Shown: one piece after another, positions 6,422 through 10,699 of the stretch
Layout of the letters: every line of letters starts with the position of its first letter
Numbering within the stretch: position 1 is the first letter of the stretch
Assembly: GCA_964530335.1 (NCBI GenBank)
Contig: CAZGYG010000093.1
Coordinates: forward strand, 1-10,699
Length of the DNA stretch: 10,699 bases
Reading direction: 5' to 3'
Source of the DNA: VGDP01 sp964530335
GTDB lineage: Bacteria > Pseudomonadota > Alphaproteobacteria > SP197
Made by a program: the position numbers and the translations under genes
Notes under the pieces: model-generated
Seen by the model: the letters and a program-made list of their open reading frames with translations, nothing else
The model's database searches: none
What the model was told of the DNA's origin: nothing

Positions 6422-7453
6422 ATGATCCGATCGACCATCGCCGGCAGTCTGCCCAAGCCTTCGTGGCTGGCGGAGCCGAACGTGCTCTACGCGCCGTGGC
6501 GGCTCGACGGCGCCGCGCTCGCCGAGGGCCAGGACGACGCGGTGCGCCTGTGGCTCGCCGAACAGCAGGATGCCGGCCTCGACATCGTCAGCGACGGCGA
6601 GCAGCGGCGGCGACATTACATCTGGGGCTTCCTCCAGGGCCTGACCGGGATCGACACCGAAACGCTGGGCCGCAGGCGCAGCCGGGGCGGCCGCTACGCC
6701 GAGGCCACGCCGGTCGCCCGCATCGTCGACGAGGTGACCTGGCCCGGCCCGCTGCTGGTCGAGGCGCTGCGTTTCGTCAAGGCGCACAGCGACCGGCCGG
6801 TCAAGGTCACACTGCCCGGCCCGATGACCACCGCCGACAGCGTGCTCGACGCCCATCGCGGGCGCACCGACGCCGACCTCGCCATGATGTTCGCCGGGCT
6901 CCTCAACCGCGAGGCGCGGGCGCTGGCGGCGGCCGGGGCCGACGTGATCCAGCTCGACGAGCCGTGCTTCAACGTCTACCTGGACGAGGTCGCCGACTGG
7001 GGGATCGCCGCCGTCGAGCGCGCCTTCGAGGGCGTCACGGCAACCCGGGCGCTGCACGTCTGCTACGGCTACGGCATCGACGCCGTGAAGGCGTGGAAGG
7101 CGCGCAACAAGGAGTGGCGGCATTACTTCGCCACCCTGCCGCTGATAGCCCGGAGCACCGTCCAGCAGGTGTCCATCGAGACCGCCGCGCCGGGCGTCGA
7201 AATGGCGTGCATAGAAGCGTTGCGCGGCAAGGACGTCATGCTCGGCGTGGTCAGCGTCTCGACCGAGCAGGTCGAGACGGCGGAGACGGTGGCGGCGCGG
7301 CTGCGCCGGGCGCTCGCCTACGCCGAGCCCCGGCATCTGATCGCCTGCACCGACTGCGGCATGGTGCCGCTGAGCCGCGCCGCAGCGCGCGGCAAGCTCC
7401 GGGCGCTGGCCGCCGGCGCGGCGCTGGTCAACCGCGAGCTCGGGCTGGCCTAG
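6422..7453 (+). CDS. MetE C-terminal-domain-like (core-MetE) zinc methyltransferase
   Basis: This 343-residue protein matches only the C-terminal catalytic barrel of cobalamin-independent methionine synthase; the N-terminal half of full MetE (about 750 residues) is absent. Zinc-site residues are visible: H212-x-C214 (LHVCYG), E253 (SIET) and C312 (TDCGM, matching the PDCG motif of MetE). Other family marks are STIAGSLPKP at the start, TLPGPMT (130-136) and IQLDEP (176-181). Such short proteins may methylate homocysteine using methyl donors other than methyl-tetrahydrofolate (for example methylcobalamin), or demethylate small methylated compounds and pass the methyl group on to a thiol or corrinoid. 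The start is supported by the conserved N-terminal motif, although the nearest GAGG lies about 15 bases upstream, a long spacing. It is divergent from SBP2 and its stop overlaps that of the convergent dehydrogenase. Calling it a methionine synthase would go beyond the evidence. Confidence 0.85.
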   Translation: MIRSTIAGSLPKPSWLAEPNVLYAPWRLDGAALAEGQDDAVRLWLAEQQDAGLDIVSDGEQRRRHYIWGFLQGLTGIDTETLGRRRSRGGRYAEATPVARIVDEVTWPGPLLVEALRFVKAHSDRPVKVTLPGPMTTADSVLDAHRGRTDADLAMMFAGLLNREARALAAAGADVIQLDEPCFNVYLDEVADWGIAAVERAFEGVTATRALHVCYGYGIDAVKAWKARNKEWRHYFATLPLIARSTVQQVSIETAAPGVEMACIEALRGKDVMLGVVSVSTEQVETAETVAARLRRALAYAEPRHLIACTDCGMVPLSRAAARGKLRALAAGAALVNRELGLA

Positions 7454-8553
7454 GGCCGCAGGGCGACGCAGATCGCCTCGCGCCCCGGTATCTCGCCGCC
7501 CAGCGTCATGATCGCCTCGGCGGCCCGGTCGAGCGGAAAGTCGTGGGTGTGCAGCCGTTCCAGCCCGTAGCGGTTCTCGGCCAGCAGGCGCAGCGACTCC
7601 TCGTAGGCGGCGCGGCCCTGGCTGTAGACGCCACGAATCGTCAGCTCCTTGAACAGCACCCGGTCGGTATCGAGCGCGACCGTGGTGCGGCTCCCCTTGA
7701 CCCCGGCGATGACGATGGTGCCGCCGGGGCGCGCTGCCTCGACCGCGTCGATGACGGGCTGGGGCGCGGCGGGAACGACATCGAGCACCACGTCGACGCC
7801 GCGCCCCTCGGTGATCGCCTGGACCCGCGCGACCGTGTCCTCGACGTCGGCGACGATGGTGTGGTGGGCGCCGAGCGCGCGGGCGAGCGCGAGCTTGTGG
7901 GCGTCGCGCGCGAGTCCGGTGACGATGATCGTGCCGGCGCCCGCCTCGCGGCAGGCGATGACCGCGCCGAGCCCGCGCTGGCCGCAGCCGAGGATCAGCA
8001 CGGCGTCGCCGAGCGCGGTCCTCGGCACCTGGACGGCCCAGCGCACCCCGGCCGCCAGCGCCTGGTACATGCTGGCGAGCGCGATCGGCATGTTCTCCGG
8101 CACGCGGTGCAGGATGGTGCGAGGCTGGAGGTGCAGGAAGTCGGCGTAGCCGCCGGTCAGGCCGTCGCCCTCGAGCGGCAGGAAGCCATAACTCGGCAGC
8201 CCCTCGGCGCGCACGCCCTTGCACAGGTGATAAGCGCCGTCGAGGCACGAGCGGCAGAACCCGCAACTCAGGTGCGGCTCGACCGCGACCCGGTCGCCGG
8301 CCTTGACGCCCCAGGCGCGCCGGGCCTCGGTCCCGACCTCGACCAGGGTGCCGACCGGCTCGTGCCCCGGGATCAGCGGGTAGCGGACCAGCCTCTTGGC
8401 CGTGAAGTGGCCACGGAACTGCTCGACGTCGCTGCCGCACAGACCGCACGCCTCGACCTTGAGCAGGGCTTCGTCCGGCCGGATCGCCGGTACCTCCCGC
8501 TCGTCAAGCTCGAGCCGCCGGTCGGCGACCTGAATGACGACCCGCGAGCGCAT
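7450..8553 (-). CDS. Zinc-dependent medium-chain alcohol dehydrogenase family protein
   Basis: This 367-residue cytoplasmic oxidoreductase of the medium-chain dehydrogenase/reductase superfamily would oxidise an alcohol or polyol with NAD(P)+. Catalytic-zinc residues are C39 (GLCGSD) and H64-E65 (GHEP). The structural zinc lobe has four Cys at 97, 100, 103 and 111. The nucleotide fold has GCGQRG at 189-194 (GxGxxG) after a hydrophobic strand. The ATG at 8553 is preceded by GGAGGAAGAAGG. Length is typical (about 340-380). It resembles the threonine/sorbitol/galactitol-type dehydrogenases more than ethanol dehydrogenases, but the substrate is not fixed by the sequence. The stop (TAG, minus strand 7452-7450) shares CTAG with the stop of the convergent methyltransferase gene. 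Upstream are 77 bases separating it from the end of the acyltransferase gene, same strand, with no clear terminator between them, so read-through is possible. Confidence 0.9.
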   Translation of the reverse strand: MRSRVVIQVADRRLELDEREVPAIRPDEALLKVEACGLCGSDVEQFRGHFTAKRLVRYPLIPGHEPVGTLVEVGTEARRAWGVKAGDRVAVEPHLSCGFCRSCLDGAYHLCKGVRAEGLPSYGFLPLEGDGLTGGYADFLHLQPRTILHRVPENMPIALASMYQALAAGVRWAVQVPRTALGDAVLILGCGQRGLGAVIACREAGAGTIIVTGLARDAHKLALARALGAHHTIVADVEDTVARVQAITEGRGVDVVLDVVPAAPQPVIDAVEAARPGGTIVIAGVKGSRTTVALDTDRVLFKELTIRGVYSQGRAAYEESLRLLAENRYGLERLHTHDFPLDRAAEAIMTLGGEIPGREAICVALRP

Positions 8554-8630
8554 GACCCTTCTTCCTCCGACCTAGGCGATCCGCCAGTGCCATGGGAGCC
8601 TATGCCGACCCGACGTGGCAAGGGGCCCGA

Positions 8631-10604
8631 TCAGGGCAGGTCGGAGCCGTCGGTTGATTGGGCCGCGGCGGGGTCAGGCGCGGCGAAGAACTCCCGGATC
8701 CGCCCGGCCAGGGCTTGGCCGAGCTCGAACGCGGCGGTGCGCGTCATATGGCTGAAGTCAAACACGACCAAGTCTCCGCCGTCGGCCGTGAATACCCGGC
8801 ATGGGCCATCCGGGCACAGGATCGGCTTTTTGGCGAAATAGGCGCCCCCACGTGCTTCGATGTAAGCGGCAAGGTCCGCGTCGTAGGCAAATGACGTAAC
8901 CTTCAAGGCGCTGGCGACCTCCTTGGCGATGTTGGTGCCCGAGTCCCGGCGCAACCGGTCGATAACCCGCACGGCATAGGTCGGCCCGTCACCGAGCACG
9001 CCGACCCGGAATCCCTTGGCCGTCAAAGCGTCGACCAGGGCTTCTAAGGCGACGATCCGGTCCGAATCGATGCGGGTGGATACGACGACATCGGTCACGC
9101 CGTTCATTGCGAACAGGACGGGGAAGCGGACGGCGTTGACCTCGGCGCAACCTTCGTCGCCGAAGCGGATACCCTGGAGATCGAAGAACGGCGGACAGCC
9201 GTCGGAGATCATGGCGATGAGGTTGGCTTCGGGCAAGGCCGCCCTGACGATGTTGAAGCCGTCGACGCCTTGCGAATCGCCGAGGATCACGACGTTGTGC
9301 CGGCCAGGCTCGGGCTGGCCGCACAGTGTCCGTTCCGATCCGCCGCACAGCTCGATCCAGGCTTGTTTCCGTTCGTCGTTGATGTCGGCCAACGTCCGGC
9401 CGACGATCGCCGCGATCTGCTCGGACCGGTAGCGCCAGACCCAACCGCCCTGCACGGACGCAAGCCCGGCGACCATGACCAGGGCCGCGGCCGCGGCCGC
9501 GCAACCGATCAGGAACCGGCCGTGCCGGCGCGGGCCGCCGGTCGGCTTGAGCCCGTATCTGAGCGGCCGCTCGATCCCGTAGTGCAGCGCGACAGCGGCG
9601 ACGAACGCGGCCGTTACGAGCGCGACCGCCGCCTTGATCGAGAGCGCCTTGGTGCTGTCGAGCGCCGCGTAGCGATCGAATCGGTAGAAAGCCAGGATCG
9701 GCCAATGGGTCAGGTAGAGCGAGTACGACAGGCGGCCGAGCCATGCCATGGCCGCGTTGCCCAGCGCGGCGCTCGACAGCCGGCTGCCGGACATCGCCAG
9801 CAGGACCGCGGTTCCGAAGGCGGGAACGAGCGTTGCCACGCCGGGGAACGGTGTTTCCGGCGTGAACCCGAACACCGACCATGCAACCAGCGCCGCTCCG
9901 GCCAGGAACAGCAGATCCCCGCCGGCCGCGCCGATCCGCGCCAAACCCGCCATGAGCGCGTGACGATAATGGTGGATCAGGGCGCCGATCGAGAACTCGA
10001 AGATGCGGAACGGCGTCAGGTAGAAGGTGGCGTCCGCGTCGCGTCGGGTCATCGCGTCGGTCGCCAGCACGCTGACCACGGTGATCGCGGCCAGGACGAT
10101 GCCCAGCGCCTTCGACCGGCCGCGGCGCATGAAGAGCCAGATGAACAACGGCCATACCAGGTAGAACTGTTCCTCGACCGACAGCGACCAGGTGTGGAGC
10201 AGCGGCTTGAACACCGCGTCGGTGGCCCAATACCCCGCCTCGCCGTAGAAGAACAGGTTTGCCCACGACAGGATCGCGGCGACGGCGGACTGCGCCGCCT
10301 CGATGAGGTAGCCGGGCGGGAAGTACCAGACGGCGCCGGCAAGGGAGGCGGCCGCCGTGGCCAGCAGGGCGGGAAACAGCCGCCGGATGCGGCGTATGTA
10401 GAAGCGGCGGAACGAGAAGCGACCCTCGGCGACCTCGGTCGCGATCAGCGCCGTGATCAGGTAGCCCGATATGGTGAAGAAGATGTCGACGCCCGTGTAC
10501 CCGCCCGGAACCCGCGATTCCGCCACGTGGTAGAACACGACCGCCAGCACCGCGATCGCGCGCAGGCCGTCGACATCCGGGCGGTAGGCGAGTGTTCGGT
10601 CCAT
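8631..10604 (-). CDS. OafA/YrhL-type membrane acyltransferase with C-terminal SGNH domain
   Basis: This 657-residue integral membrane protein would transfer acyl (often acetyl) groups to surface polysaccharide. The N-terminal acyltransferase-3 domain has RPDVDGLRAIAVL near residue 10, FYH with the likely catalytic His26, GYTGVDIFFTISGYLI, FYIRRIRRLFPAL, HTWSLSVEEQFYLVWP (137-152) and SYSLYLTHWP (about 293-302), with roughly ten hydrophobic segments to about residue 385. A periplasmic SGNH-hydrolase-like domain follows. It has VVILGDSQG (Ser444; most relatives have GDSH) and near the end DFSHMT with D616 and H619 as the Asp/His of the triad. The ATG at 10604 gives the usual short N terminus; an in-frame GTG at 10628 adds eight residues, and neither has a strong Shine-Dalgarno. 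It lies 20-45 bases after tRNA-Glu on the same strand without a visible terminator, so the two could be co-transcribed. The exact acceptor sugar is unknown. Confidence 0.9.
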   Translation of the reverse strand: MDRTLAYRPDVDGLRAIAVLAVVFYHVAESRVPGGYTGVDIFFTISGYLITALIATEVAEGRFSFRRFYIRRIRRLFPALLATAAASLAGAVWYFPPGYLIEAAQSAVAAILSWANLFFYGEAGYWATDAVFKPLLHTWSLSVEEQFYLVWPLFIWLFMRRGRSKALGIVLAAITVVSVLATDAMTRRDADATFYLTPFRIFEFSIGALIHHYRHALMAGLARIGAAGGDLLFLAGAALVAWSVFGFTPETPFPGVATLVPAFGTAVLLAMSGSRLSSAALGNAAMAWLGRLSYSLYLTHWPILAFYRFDRYAALDSTKALSIKAAVALVTAAFVAAVALHYGIERPLRYGLKPTGGPRRHGRFLIGCAAAAAALVMVAGLASVQGGWVWRYRSEQIAAIVGRTLADINDERKQAWIELCGGSERTLCGQPEPGRHNVVILGDSQGVDGFNIVRAALPEANLIAMISDGCPPFFDLQGIRFGDEGCAEVNAVRFPVLFAMNGVTDVVVSTRIDSDRIVALEALVDALTAKGFRVGVLGDGPTYAVRVIDRLRRDSGTNIAKEVASALKVTSFAYDADLAAYIEARGGAYFAKKPILCPDGPCRVFTADGGDLVVFDFSHMTRTAAFELGQALAGRIREFFAAPDPAAAQSTDGSDLP

Positions 10605-10644
10605 GGCGGCGCGAGGATAATAGGGCACGGCGATCCGACGCCCC

Positions 10645-10699
10645 TGGCGTCCCCTACGGGAATCGAACCCGTGTCTTCACCGTGAAAGGGTGATGTCCT
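10645..10699 (-). tRNA. tRNA-Glu (anticodon TTC), 5' end outside window
   Basis: Read on the minus strand, the visible 52 bases plus an encoded CCA (10647-10645) give AGGACATC, an anticodon stem TCACC/GGTGA enclosing the loop CTTTCAC (anticodon TTC), the variable region, a T arm ACGGG-TTCGATT-CCCGT, and the acceptor 3' strand AGGGGAC followed by discriminator G. This matches bacterial tRNA-Glu closely. The D arm and 5' acceptor strand are beyond the right edge. No T-rich terminator follows before the acyltransferase gene. Confidence 0.95.

Noticed and set aside
6289..6456. Longer N terminus for SBP2 (start at 6456)
   Set aside because: It would overlap the divergent MetE-like start and bury the Tat signal. 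The GTG at 6288 has GGGGAGG upstream.
5615..8449. Very long minus-strand open frame (944 codons)
   Set aside because: It is out of frame with the well-supported dehydrogenase and SBP2 genes and antisense to the MetE-like gene, with low-complexity Arg/Ala-rich translation.
4810..8841. Very long plus-strand open frame (1343 codons)
   Set aside because: It runs antisense through SBP2 and the dehydrogenase and out of frame through the MetE-like gene. The product is Arg/Ala/Gly/His-rich with no family motif. It is an artefact of high GC content.

Overview
The window looks like a chromosomal segment of a GC-rich, probably free-living alphaproteobacterium. The evidence is strong G/C at third codon positions, Tat-type signal peptides on two substrate-binding proteins, and an intergenic palindromic repeat whose spurious translation (PGLVPGIH...) is common in alphaproteobacterial genomes. 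No rRNA or species-level marker is present, so the taxonomic guess is an inference.

Layout. (1) Positions 1 to about 650 are clearly AT-richer than the rest. They hold the 3' part of a TIR/nucleoside-deoxyribosyltransferase-like gene and a 270-bp non-coding stretch. (2) At 655-952 lies a small helix-turn-helix gene that appears frameshifted. (3) From 999 to 8553 there is a metabolic island: a Tat-exported family-5 ABC substrate-binding protein (SBP1, minus strand); a divergent two-gene operon of a PhnZ-like HD-domain protein and an enolase-superfamily enzyme; a cruciform intergenic repeat; a perfect intrinsic terminator; a second, paralogous Tat-exported substrate-binding protein (SBP2, minus strand); a divergent MetE-C-terminal-like (core-MetE) methyltransferase; and a convergent zinc-dependent dehydrogenase whose stop codon shares a CTAG with the methyltransferase stop. 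(4) From 8631 to 10604 lies an OafA-type membrane acyltransferase with a C-terminal SGNH domain. It sits directly downstream of a tRNA-Glu(TTC) gene that runs off the right edge.

How the genes may work together. Each substrate-binding protein is divergent from enzyme genes and neither has permease or ATPase genes beside it in this window. The two divergent intergenic regions share the 8-mer GGTATACA, a possible regulator site. The simplest reading is a small catabolic module: uptake of a small organic compound through a transporter encoded elsewhere, then processing by an oxygenase-like HD protein, a dehydratase/racemase-like enolase family member, a methyltransferase and a dehydrogenase. The substrate cannot be named from the sequence. 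Two enzymes have unusual active-site residues: the HD protein lacks the PhnZ lid residues, and the enolase-superfamily protein has Gly where the His-Asp dyad Asp is expected and K-x-E where K-x-K is expected. These are the best leads for new chemistry. I see no CRISPR array, transposase or complete defence system.
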